Origin: JBBSTY01 sp038235385
Lineage (GTDB): Bacteria; Actinomycetota; Acidimicrobiia; Acidimicrobiales; Acidimicrobilacustridaceae
DNA length: 11,820 bases
Direction of reading: 5' to 3'
NCBI GenBank assembly: GCA_038235385.1
Contig: JBBSTY010000131.1
Span: 1 to 11,820 of the forward strand
Position numbers and translations under genes: made by a program. Shown piece by piece: positions 1-5,444 of this stretch (position 1 is the stretch's first letter; every line of letters begins with the position of its first letter). The notes beneath the pieces are model-generated. The model was not told the DNA's origin, searched no databases, and saw only the letters and a program-made list of their open reading frames with translations.

Positions 1-973
1 GCAGCTGGTTGCAGTACTCGGCCATCGTGCGGAGACGGTCGATGTCGGAGATGTCGAGCTGGGGGTCGACGCCCTGGGTGAACAGGTTCATGGCCAGGGT
101 CACGATGTCGACGTTGCCCGTCCGCTCGCCGTTGCCGAAGAGGGTCCCCTCGACCCGGTCGGCACCCGCCATCACGCCGAACTCCGCCGCGGCGACCGCG
201 CAACCGCGATCGTTGTGCGGATGCAGGCTCAACACCACCGCGTCGCGGTTGGGGATGTTGCGGTGCACGTACTCGATCACGTCCCCGTAGATGTTCGGCG
301 TGTACATCTCGACCGTGGCGGGGAGGTTCAGGACGATCGGATGGTCGGCACTGGGTTCGATGACGTCCATCACCGACGAGCAGATCTCGATCGCGTAGTC
401 GACCTCGGTGCCGGTGAAGCTCTCGGGCGAGTACTCGTAGAAGACGTCGGTGCCGGGGATGGTGTCCTCCAGCTTGCGGCACAGCTTCGCCGCCTCCACC
501 GCGATGTCGGTGATGCCGGCCTGGTCGAGCCCGAACACCACGCGCCGCTGCAGGATCGACGTGGAGTTGTAGAAGTGCACGATGGCCCGGTCGGCCCCGG
601 CGATCGACTCGTACGTCCGTGCGATCAGCTCCGGTCGGCACTGGGTCAGGACCTGGATGGTGACGTCGTCGGGGATCAGATCCTCGGTGACCAGCTGGCG
701 GACGAAGTCGAAGTCCGGCTGCGATGCCGACGGGAACCCGACCTCGATCTCCTTGAAGCCCATCGCGACCAACGATTCGAACATCGTGCGCTTGCGCGAC
801 GGATCCATCGGGTCGATGAGCGCCTGGTTGCCGTCGCGGAGATCGACCGAGCACCACAGCGGCGCCTCGGTGATGCGCGCGTCGGGCCACGTGCGGTCCG
901 GGAGGGCCAGCGGCTCGACGGGCCGGTAGCGCTCGAACGGCATGGTGTGGGGTTGGGCTGCTTCGGGGGGCAT
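1..973 (-). CDS. leuA: 2-isopropylmalate synthase, 3' end cut by the window edge
   Basis: LeuA condenses acetyl-CoA with 2-ketoisovalerate, the first committed step of leucine synthesis in the cytoplasm. The 324 visible codons cover the N-terminal TIM-barrel catalytic domain. Residues 43-50 give the VDLRDGNQ signature with the metal ligand Asp45. LHPHNDRG at 250-257 carries metal ligands His251 and His253, and GNGERTGN at 280-287 matches the conserved loop. The wording resembles the actinobacterial/proteobacterial LeuA form (LIDPMDPSRK), not the HisG-like short forms. The C-terminal leucine-binding regulatory domain, if present, lies outside the window. I chose the ATG at 973 because AGGAG (979-983, minus strand) sits five bases upstream. 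An in-frame ATG at 943 is a weaker alternative. The gene is preceded by a leucine-codon leader and terminator hairpin (1074-1203), so transcription is very probably attenuated by leucine supply. Homocitrate synthase or citramalate synthase are the alternatives but fit the motifs less well. Confidence 0.95.
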   Translation of the reverse strand, partial: MPPEAAQPHTMPFERYRPVEPLALPDRTWPDARITEAPLWCSVDLRDGNQALIDPMDPSRKRTMFESLVAMGFKEIEVGFPSASQPDFDFVRQLVTEDLIPDDVTIQVLTQCRPELIARTYESIAGADRAIVHFYNSTSILQRRVVFGLDQAGITDIAVEAAKLCRKLEDTIPGTDVFYEYSPESFTGTEVDYAIEICSSVMDVIEPSADHPIVLNLPATVEMYTPNIYGDVIEYVHRNIPNRDAVVLSLHPHNDRGCAVAAAEFGVMAGADRVEGTLFGNGERTGNVDIVTLAMNLFTQGVDPQLDISDIDRLRTMAEYCNQL

Positions 974-1073
974 GACGGCTCCTGGGTGTGCGGGTGGCGG
1001 GTCGGGGTGCGGACGGCGGATCGATCACGGCACGAGACCGGGCCGACGGAAGATCGGGGGCCCGAAAACGCAA

Positions 1074-1104
1074 GAACCTCCCGGCTTGCGAGCACGGGAG
1101 GTTC
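1074..1104 (-). terminator. Attenuator terminator hairpin upstream of leuA
   Basis: On the minus strand GAACCTCCCG (1104-1095) pairs perfectly with CGGGAGGTTC (1083-1074), a 10-bp GC-rich stem with an 11-base loop. It is followed by TTGCGTTTTC, an imperfect U-tract with four Us at 1068-1065. It lies between the leader peptide and leuA, where an attenuator terminator is expected. The loop contains GTGCTCGC (1095-1088), a copy of the 3' arm of the preceding hairpin, so alternative pairing is possible. Confidence 0.75.
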
Positions 1105-1132
1105 GGCGAGCACCGGTATGGGGGTGCTCACC
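1105..1132 (-). promoter_or_regulatory. First hairpin of the leuA leader, overlapping the leader-peptide stop codon
   Basis: On the minus strand GGTGAGCACC (1132-1123) pairs with GGTGCTCGCC (1114-1105): ten pairs including one G-U, with an 8-base loop. The stem begins at the last base of the leader peptide's TAG stop. A ribosome finishing the peptide would therefore cover its 5' arm, while a ribosome stalled at the leucine codons would sit just before it. The 5' arm can also pair with the second GTGCTCGC copy in the loop of the terminator hairpin (1095-1088). That could form a pseudoknot or an alternative structure. The switching logic is inference. Confidence 0.6.
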
Positions 1133-1167
1133 TACATGAGAAGAAGGAGGGTGGTCGACGGCGACAT
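1132..1167 (-). CDS. leuL: leu leader peptide, MSPSTTLLLLM
   Basis: This 11-codon ORF reads Met-Ser-Pro-Ser-Thr-Thr-Leu-Leu-Leu-Leu-Met-stop. The four consecutive leucine codons are CTC CTT CTT CTC. CTT appears rarely in the genes of this window, which would sharpen the response to scarce charged leucyl-tRNA. There is no Shine-Dalgarno sequence. Instead the ATG lies seven bases after the -10 hexamer CATCAT, so the transcript probably starts at or one base before the ATG (leaderless). Two hairpins follow directly, then leuA. In classical attenuation a ribosome stalled at the Leu run changes the fold of the RNA downstream and lets transcription reach leuA. The peptide has no function of its own. 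Confidence 0.8.
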   Translation of the reverse strand: MSPSTTLLLLM

Positions 1168-1174
1168 GGTTCCG

Positions 1175-1203
1175 ATGATGGTGGTCAGGTGAGGTGGTGT
1201 CAA
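1175..1203 (-). promoter_or_regulatory. Promoter of the leuL-leuA transcript
   Basis: A perfect -35 box TTGACA (1203-1198, minus strand) is followed by a 17-base spacer and the -10 box CATCAT (1180-1175, four of six matches to TATAAT). The leader ATG at 1167 begins seven bases after the -10 box. The -35 box overlaps the TGA stop (1202-1200) of the upstream GNAT gene, so this is a promoter inside a very tight gene junction. Confidence 0.7.
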
Positions 1204-1505
1204 GTCGCAGCGGTCGCGACGAGATCGGCGTCCGCGGGGTGGCGGCGGACGTAGGCGGCGACGAACGAGCACGAAGGTCGGATGGTGAGTCCCCGTTCGC
1301 GGATGTCGGCGAGGGCGTCGCCCACCAGCCTGGCGCCGTAGCCGTGGCCCTCGCGGGCGCGGTCGATCTCGGTGTGGTGGAGATCGAGGACATCGCCGTG
1401 CCGGGCGTAGTCCATGAGGCCGATGCGCCGCCCGTCGACGACGATCTCGTAGCGGTGGTTGGCGTCGTCGTGGACCACCGTCGCGTCGCTGGGATCAGCG
1501 GACAT
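1200..1505 (-). CDS. Small GNAT-family N-acetyltransferase (YjdJ-like)
   Basis: This 101-residue protein matches the compact single-domain GNAT type (Acetyltransf_CG/YjdJ-like, usually about 90-110 residues). Visible marks are the strand pair YEIVVDGRRIGLMDY (19-33), the acetyl-CoA pyrophosphate loop REGHGYGARLV (51-61), and SCSFVAAYVRRHP (78-90), the family's conserved C-terminal block. The physiological acceptor is unknown. I chose the ATG at 1505 because AGGAGGA lies about four bases upstream; an in-frame start at 1541 would add 12 residues before that ribosome-binding site and is rejected. The stop codon overlaps the -35 box of the leuA leader promoter. The gene lies 123 bases downstream of the alpha/beta hydrolase on the same strand. 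A hairpin overlapping the hydrolase stop suggests separate transcription. Confidence 0.85.
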   Translation of the reverse strand: MSADPSDATVVHDDANHRYEIVVDGRRIGLMDYARHGDVLDLHHTEIDRAREGHGYGARLVGDALADIRERGLTIRPSCSFVAAYVRRHPADADLVATAAT

Positions 1506-1611
1506 GGGTTCCTCCTGCTGCTGAGGACGGGTGAGCCCCATCCGGGTTCGATGGATACGATCGTGACACCGCTTGGGTGACCGACGACGGCCTGGTCCGG
1601 GCGGCGAAGAA

Positions 1612-1633
1612 GGTAGGACGCTCGGTTCCTACC
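1612..1633 (-). terminator. Hairpin overlapping the end of the alpha/beta hydrolase gene
   Basis: GGTAGGA (1633-1627, minus strand) pairs with TCCTACC (1618-1612), seven perfect pairs with an 8-base loop, followed by TTCTTC. The stop codon TAG of the hydrolase (1631-1629) lies inside the 5' arm. It is a short, moderately T-followed candidate terminator between the hydrolase and the GNAT gene. Confidence 0.45.
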
Positions 1634-2567
1634 CGGCTCGACCCGGATCTCGACCGGCCACCCGGTGCGGCTCGGAGTGATCCCAGTCGGCGAGCAGCGT
1701 GCGGATGGCGGTGAGCAGCACGAGGGGCACGTCGAGCATGGCGTGATGGCCGGCTTCGGGGATCTCGACGACCGGAGCCACACGGCCGAGGGCCTCGTAC
1801 ATCGACGCCCCGATGTCGGGCGTGATGAGACCCATCTCCGATCGCAGGAGGGCGAACCGGCAGCGCACCCGGGACAGGTAGGGCAGGGCGACACCGCGCA
1901 TCGATCCGCCGAACTGGGCGAACACCCGGTGATCGAACTTCCATTGCCAACCGCCCTCCACCGGACGCAGCGATCGGCGCGCCACGTGGTCCATCACGTA
2001 GTCGAGGTAGTGCTCCTGGGGCGGCACGGTGCGGAACCGGGCGACGGCCTCGTCGGGCGTCGGGTAGGTGCGCTGCTTCCCGAACGCCTCCTTCAATCGG
2101 TGGGCCTCGATCTCGGGGTCCGGGTGCGTGACCGGCGAGTCGCACACGATGGCTCCTGCGAGCCGGTCGGCGTGCACCGCAGCGGTGGCGATCGTCACGA
2201 ACCCACCCATGGAGTGCCCGACCACCACCGGCGGTCCGTCGATCCGTGCGGCACCGGCGACCGCGACGACCTCGTCGGTCCACTGCTCGAGCGAGTACTC
2301 CTGACGGTGGTCGCTGTCGCCGTGACCGGAGAGGTCGATCGCCACCACCCGGTACTCGTCCGCGAACTTGGCAGCGACGTGGGTCCACCAGTGGGCGTGG
2401 GCGCCACCGCCGTGGACGAACACCAGACCCCGCCGGCCGGGTTCGCCCCAGGTGAGGAAGCGAACCACCGCGCCATCGACTTCGATCTCACCCTGCTCGA
2501 ACGGCACCGCGAGCGCGCGGCAGAACCAATCGGGCGCGTCGGGGTGGATCGCGATGGCATCGGTCAT
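1629..2567 (-). CDS. Alpha/beta-fold hydrolase
   Basis: This 312-residue cytoplasmic enzyme has the full alpha/beta-hydrolase layout. The HGGG oxyanion motif is at 52-55, the nucleophile elbow GHSMGG is at 117-122 with catalytic Ser119, and the C-terminal EAGHHAMLDVP block (271-281) carries catalytic His274. The acid is probably Glu244 or Asp251 in the stretch after strand seven, which I cannot settle. A helical lid region lies roughly at 145-225. No signal peptide or membrane segment is seen. The substrate cannot be read from sequence; esters, epoxides, halides or C-C bonds are all cleaved by this fold. No ribosome-binding site precedes the ATG at 2567. A TAGGTT box lies six bases upstream, suggesting a leaderless message. 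Three 23-bp tandem repeats lie immediately upstream of that box. Confidence 0.88.
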   Translation of the reverse strand: MTDAIAIHPDAPDWFCRALAVPFEQGEIEVDGAVVRFLTWGEPGRRGLVFVHGGGAHAHWWTHVAAKFADEYRVVAIDLSGHGDSDHRQEYSLEQWTDEVVAVAGAARIDGPPVVVGHSMGGFVTIATAAVHADRLAGAIVCDSPVTHPDPEIEAHRLKEAFGKQRTYPTPDEAVARFRTVPPQEHYLDYVMDHVARRSLRPVEGGWQWKFDHRVFAQFGGSMRGVALPYLSRVRCRFALLRSEMGLITPDIGASMYEALGRVAPVVEIPEAGHHAMLDVPLVLLTAIRTLLADWDHSEPHRVAGRDPGRAG

Positions 2568-2573
2568 GGCGTG

Positions 2574-2579
2574 AACCTA
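2574..2579 (-). promoter_or_regulatory. Candidate -10 box for a leaderless alpha/beta hydrolase message
   Basis: TAGGTT on the minus strand fits the TANNNT pattern and ends six bases before the ATG at 2567. No Shine-Dalgarno sequence is present in that gap. I see no -35 box at the usual distance; the position falls in GC-rich sequence and the start of the tandem repeat array. Confidence 0.4.
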
Positions 2580-2599
2580 CCGACGCGATGCCGCGCCCG

Positions 2600-2668
2600 C
2601 CCGTCGGCCCCACGGCTCGATGCCCGTCGGCCCCACGGCTCGATGCCCGTCGGCCCCACGGCTCGATG
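2600..2668. repeat. Three perfect tandem copies of a 23-bp repeat
   Basis: The copies at 2600-2622, 2623-2645 and 2646-2668 are identical and directly adjacent; a five-base start of a fourth (CCCGT) follows at 2669-2673. Each unit begins CCCGTCGGCCCCACGG and contains a small inverted repeat, CCGT-N7-ACGG. The array lies in the region between the hydrolase (minus) and the DUF6204 gene (plus), upstream of both. It could be a set of iterated protein-binding sites or a length-variable tandem repeat. There are no spacers, so it is not a CRISPR. Confidence 0.9.
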
Positions 2669-2790
2669 CCCGTGGACGACGACGCTCCACGTGGGCCCGA
2701 CCGATCGCCCTCACGAAATCCGTCGATCCGCACGCTCACCGAGACCAAGCTGGTGTCGGTCCGTCCGTCTGCCTGTGCCCGAGGAACCCC

Positions 2791-3140
2791 ATGGCCCTGC
2801 ACATCTACCGCGTCACCGTCCGCGGCTTCTTCACCGATCTCGAGCCCGACATCCGCGACCGCCTCCTCGCCGAAGCCGACGATCACGATGCCCTGCACGC
2901 CGCCTTCACCGAGGCGGGCTCGTTCACCTACGGCCGGTCGCTCGATGCCCTCTGTTCCGCTACGAGCTGCGGGTCCACCTCGACGACGGAGACGACGATC
3001 GCACGCTCGCCGACGCCACCGCCGAGAAGGACGGCCTCGACCGCGCAGCAGCCACGCTGGCGGCGGCGGGGATCGGATCGAAGCGGATGCGGACATCGGC
3101 GTCGAACATGGCCGACGTGTGGACCGGCGACCGTCGGTGA
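2791..3140 (+). pseudogene. DUF6204-like protein gene with one frameshift
   Basis: From the ATG at 2791 (GAGGAA five to ten bases upstream) the first frame reads MALHIYRVTVRG followed by a domain start typical of DUF6204 proteins, including LLAEADDHDALHAAF and a following FTYGRSLDAL. At about 2950-2954 that frame loses its protein-like character, while the frame shifted by -1 continues LFRYELRVHLDD. It goes on through a helical segment to MADVWTGDRR and stops at 3138-3140. The two halves join into a protein of about 116 residues, close to the family's usual length. A single lost base between CTC (2950-2952) and TG (2953-2954) would restore one frame. The unshifted reading would run to 3228 with an Arg/Pro/Thr-rich tail typical of out-of-frame GC-rich DNA. 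No slippery heptamer is seen, so a mutation or sequencing error is likelier than programmed shifting. The family's function is unknown. Confidence 0.7.
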
Positions 3141-3274
3141 CCGGACCGTCGAACACCGCGCCACGTCGGACGAGCCGGCGCGCCGAGCGATGCACCGGGT
3201 GACCCCGAGGACCCATGAAGTTCTGTAGTGTCGCCCCGACAGCACATCGCACCGAAGGCGCTCTGGAGGCGACA

Positions 3275-3784
3275 ATGGATCTCGGCCCGGTACAACTCAT
3301 GGTGATCGCCTTCGATCGTCCCGATTTCCGCGGCACCATCGTGAACGAGCTCACACGGCTCGGTGACCTGGGTCTCATCCGGGTGCTCGACGCCATGCTC
3401 GTGAGCAAGGACGCCAACGACGAGATCACCACCATCGAGGTGAGCGAGCTCGACACCCACGACGCCACCGAGCTCGGAGCCGTCATCGGTGCGCTCATCG
3501 GGTTCGGCGCCGGTGGCGCCGAGGGTGCCGAGATGGGCGCCGAGCTGGGAGCCATCGGTGGCTCCGACGGCCACGTGCTCGACGACCTCGACATGGTTGA
3601 TGTCCTGGGCGACCTCCCGTCCGACAGCGCCGCGGCCATCATCTTGATCGAGCACCAGTGGTCCGCTCATCTCCGCGACGCCATCGTCGAGGCCAACGGG
3701 GTGCCGATCATCGACATGTGGGTGCATCCGCTCGACCTCGTCGCCATCGGCGCCGCCGGTGCCGATGCGCTCGACGACGCCTGA
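3275..3784 (+). CDS. DUF6325 family protein
   Basis: This 169-residue protein of unknown function opens with DLGPVQLMVIAFDRPDFRG, matching the DUF6325 N-terminus (G-P-V-Q then a hydrophobic strand). It continues with an acidic alpha/beta segment and then a glycine/alanine-rich hydrophobic core at 68-97 (GAVIGALIGFGAGG followed by repeated GAE units). The C-terminal half includes IILIEHQWSAHLRDAI (122-137). The Gly-rich core resembles glycine-zipper segments that bury in membranes or pack helices, but its acidic residues make a true transmembrane span uncertain. The start is well supported: GGAGG lies five bases before the ATG. A SHOCT-domain gene begins 54 bases downstream on the same strand, and I recall this neighbour pairing from other actinobacteria. 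The job of the pair is unknown. Confidence 0.8.
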   Translation: MDLGPVQLMVIAFDRPDFRGTIVNELTRLGDLGLIRVLDAMLVSKDANDEITTIEVSELDTHDATELGAVIGALIGFGAGGAEGAEMGAELGAIGGSDGHVLDDLDMVDVLGDLPSDSAAAIILIEHQWSAHLRDAIVEANGVPIIDMWVHPLDLVAIGAAGADALDDA

Positions 3785-3838
3785 CCGCACGCCGGCAACC
3801 GCCACCTGAACCCGTTCACGAACTGAGGAGTCACCAAC

Positions 3839-4171
3839 ATGATGAGACGACGCCGCCCGCTGGCGCGGGGAGCCATGGTCGCCGGCACCGGGTACGCCGT
3901 GGCCAAGAGCGGATCCCGGAAGCAGGCTGCCGAACAGGCCCAGAACCAGCAGATGGCCGATCAGCAGCAACAGATCGAACAGCTGCAGGCGCAGCAGGTC
4001 GCCCAGCAGGCTCCCGCTGCACCGCAGCCGGCACCCGCAGCCGCACCCGCCCCTCCGGCAGCCGAGGAAGATCGCGTCGACCAGTTGGTCAAGCTCAAGG
4101 GCCTGCTCGACGCCGGCGTGCTCTCCGACGAGGAGTTCGCAGCCGAGAAGGCACGGATCCTCGGCAGCTGA
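3839..4171 (+). CDS. SHOCT-domain protein with Gln-rich coiled coil
   Basis: The 110-residue protein has three parts. A basic N-terminus (MMRRRRPLARG) leads into a short glycine/alanine stretch too short and polar for a confident membrane span. A glutamine-rich segment at about 29-57 is probably helical or coiled coil, and an Ala/Pro linker follows at 58-75. The C-terminal SHOCT domain (78-109) ends in the family pattern KLKGLLDAGVLSDEEFAAEK followed by ARIL. SHOCT domains are short C-terminal oligomerisation-type modules found on many unrelated bacterial proteins, so they do not define a function. GAGGAG at 3825-3830 precedes two adjacent ATGs (3839 and 3842); either may be used. It is probably cotranscribed with the DUF6325 gene upstream, and a hairpin follows its stop. 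Confidence 0.82.
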   Translation: MMRRRRPLARGAMVAGTGYAVAKSGSRKQAAEQAQNQQMADQQQQIEQLQAQQVAQQAPAAPQPAPAAAPAPPAAEEDRVDQLVKLKGLLDAGVLSDEEFAAEKARILGS

Positions 4172-4181
4172 TTCCAGACGC

Positions 4182-4206
4182 GGCGACGTCATGGCTCGAC
4201 GTCGCC
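4182..4206. terminator. Hairpin between convergent SHOCT and GH76 genes
   Basis: GGCGACGTC (4182-4190) pairs perfectly with GACGTCGCC (4198-4206) around a 7-base loop. It starts 11 bases after the SHOCT stop and lies 40 bases from the end of the convergent GH76 gene, so it could serve both strands. There is no T-tract on either side, so intrinsic termination is not certain. Confidence 0.5.
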
Positions 4207-4245
4207 AACCACGAGCGAAACGACTGAACGCCCGACCTCGGCCGG

Positions 4246-5292
4246 TCAGACCAGATCGGCCACGATGTCGGGCGGCCACGCGCCGAGCGCGAGGACTTGC
4301 ACCACGCCGCCCTGGTCGAGCACCCCGCCGCGCTCGTAGCGACCGATGTCCCCCCTGGTGAACCACCCCGTCGACGGGTCGCGTCCCTCGGTCCAGAGCC
4401 GTTCGGCGTAGGCCTCCGTCGCCAGGGCCAGTCCCGGCACCGGACGAACGGCATCGAGCGCCACGAGGTTGCGCAGGAAGATCGCGTTGAAGCACGGCGC
4501 ATGCGACCACAGTCGATCGTCGGCCCCGAAGTGGTCGAGCGCCGCGACCGCGGTGGCCATCGCCGATTCGAGGAACGATCCGTCCCCCGTGATCCGGTGC
4601 CACAGCACGTCGACACCGATCGGCGTGCCCTGGTTGTAGGAGTAGATCGCAGGGTCGACGCGGCCGGAGGCGTCGACGTTGTCGGCGTAGAGCGCGTCGG
4701 GACGCCGGAGCCGCTCATGGAGGAACGAACGACACCGCGCGGCGAACGTGAGCGCCGTGGGGTCGCCGGTGAGCAGGTGAACCCAGAGCGCCAGTTGGGC
4801 CGACGGCGCGGTGGAGCAGGTGTTGCGTGGCGAATCCGGGCGCGCCCGCCAGCGCACGCCGCCGTCAGGATGCTCACCCCGACCGATGAAGGCGAGGACG
4901 CGCGCCGCTTCCGCCAACGGCGCCGGATCCCCCGTGGCGAGGTGCACACCGACCAGCACCAGACCGACCCACGCGTTGTCGTCGTAGTAGTGGTCCGGAT
5001 CTCCGGGGAAGGGTCCGTAGCCGTCGCCCACCCGGTACTGGTCGAGCACCGCACCGAGCTCGGCGAGGACCCCGGCGTCGAGCGCGCCGACGCGCACGAG
5101 CGACACGGCGGCGGCGAACGGCTGGCTCAACCCCCACACCGATGCCGGACCGGAACCCGGCCACGGACCGTCGGCCAGGCGGGGGCGCCGAACGAACCGG
5201 CGGCCGGGACGGATGAGCGCCGCCACCGGCTGCCACGCCACGAGCGCCCGTTCACGAGCCTGGGAAGCAGCGGCGTCAGCGCGCGTGTCCAT
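4246..5292 (-). CDS. Glycoside hydrolase family 76-like protein
   Basis: This 348-residue protein resembles GH76 (alpha-1,6-mannanase-like, alpha/alpha barrel). YYDDNAWVGL around 102-111 contains the paired aspartates (Asp104, Asp105) that act as nucleophile and acid/base in the family. GGVRWR (144-149), STAPSAQLALWVHLLTGD (160-177) and YSYNQGTPIG (217-226) match further conserved helix and loop blocks. GH76 enzymes cut alpha-1,6-mannan backbones of fungal or actinobacterial glycans and are normally exported. Here no signal peptide or lipobox is seen, so the protein may be cytoplasmic or the role may differ. I chose the ATG at 5292 with AGGATCGGGAG just upstream. The in-frame ATG at 5364 would extend into the divergent intergenic region and its palindrome, with a non-protein-like Arg/Cys-rich segment. 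It is divergent from the DinB-like gene. Confidence 0.75.
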   Translation of the reverse strand: MDTRADAAASQARERALVAWQPVAALIRPGRRFVRRPRLADGPWPGSGPASVWGLSQPFAAAVSLVRVGALDAGVLAELGAVLDQYRVGDGYGPFPGDPDHYYDDNAWVGLVLVGVHLATGDPAPLAEAARVLAFIGRGEHPDGGVRWRARPDSPRNTCSTAPSAQLALWVHLLTGDPTALTFAARCRSFLHERLRRPDALYADNVDASGRVDPAIYSYNQGTPIGVDVLWHRITGDGSFLESAMATAVAALDHFGADDRLWSHAPCFNAIFLRNLVALDAVRPVPGLALATEAYAERLWTEGRDPSTGWFTRGDIGRYERGGVLDQGGVVQVLALGAWPPDIVADLV

Positions 5293-5344
5293 CTCCCGAT
5301 CCTGCCATCCTCGGTGGGCCCGTGCCCGACACGGTGGGCGGTCA

Positions 5345-5365
5345 TGTGACAGCATCGATGTCACA
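5345..5365. promoter_or_regulatory. Perfect 7-7-7 palindrome, candidate operator between divergent genes
   Basis: TGTGACA (5345-5351) and TGTCACA (5359-5365) are exact reverse complements separated by GCATCGA. The site lies 53 bases upstream of the GH76 start and 80 bases upstream of the DinB-like start, where a repressor or activator dimer could control both. The half-sites look like CRP/FNR-type TGTGA/TCACA, but the spacing between them is 11 bases rather than six, so a classical CRP site is not supported. A TetR- or GntR-type regulator would fit the size. Confidence 0.5.
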
Positions 5366-5444
5366 ACAGCCGGGGGAGCGGTCGGTCGACGGACCCTCGG
5401 TGCATCGCCATCCGTTCATCACCGAGACCAGGAGGTCGGGTCCG

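Noticed and set aside
215..1192. 325-codon plus-strand frame opposite leuA and its leader
   Set aside because: It is the antisense shadow of leuA, whose motifs read continuously on the minus strand.
2600..2673. Possible CRISPR array
   Set aside because: The 23-bp units are directly adjacent with no spacers, and no cas genes are present.
2687..2694. CCACGTGG palindrome upstream of the DUF6204-like gene
   Set aside because: An 8-bp GC-rich palindrome is readily found by chance in this composition, and nothing else marks it as an operator.
2945..2960. Programmed -1 ribosomal frameshift in the DUF6204-like gene
   Set aside because: No X-XXY-YYZ slippery heptamer and no obvious downstream stimulatory stem at the joint; a lost base explains it more simply.
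5345..5365. CRP/cAMP receptor binding site
   Set aside because: The half-sites TGTGA and TCACA are 11 bases apart; the CRP consensus needs six.
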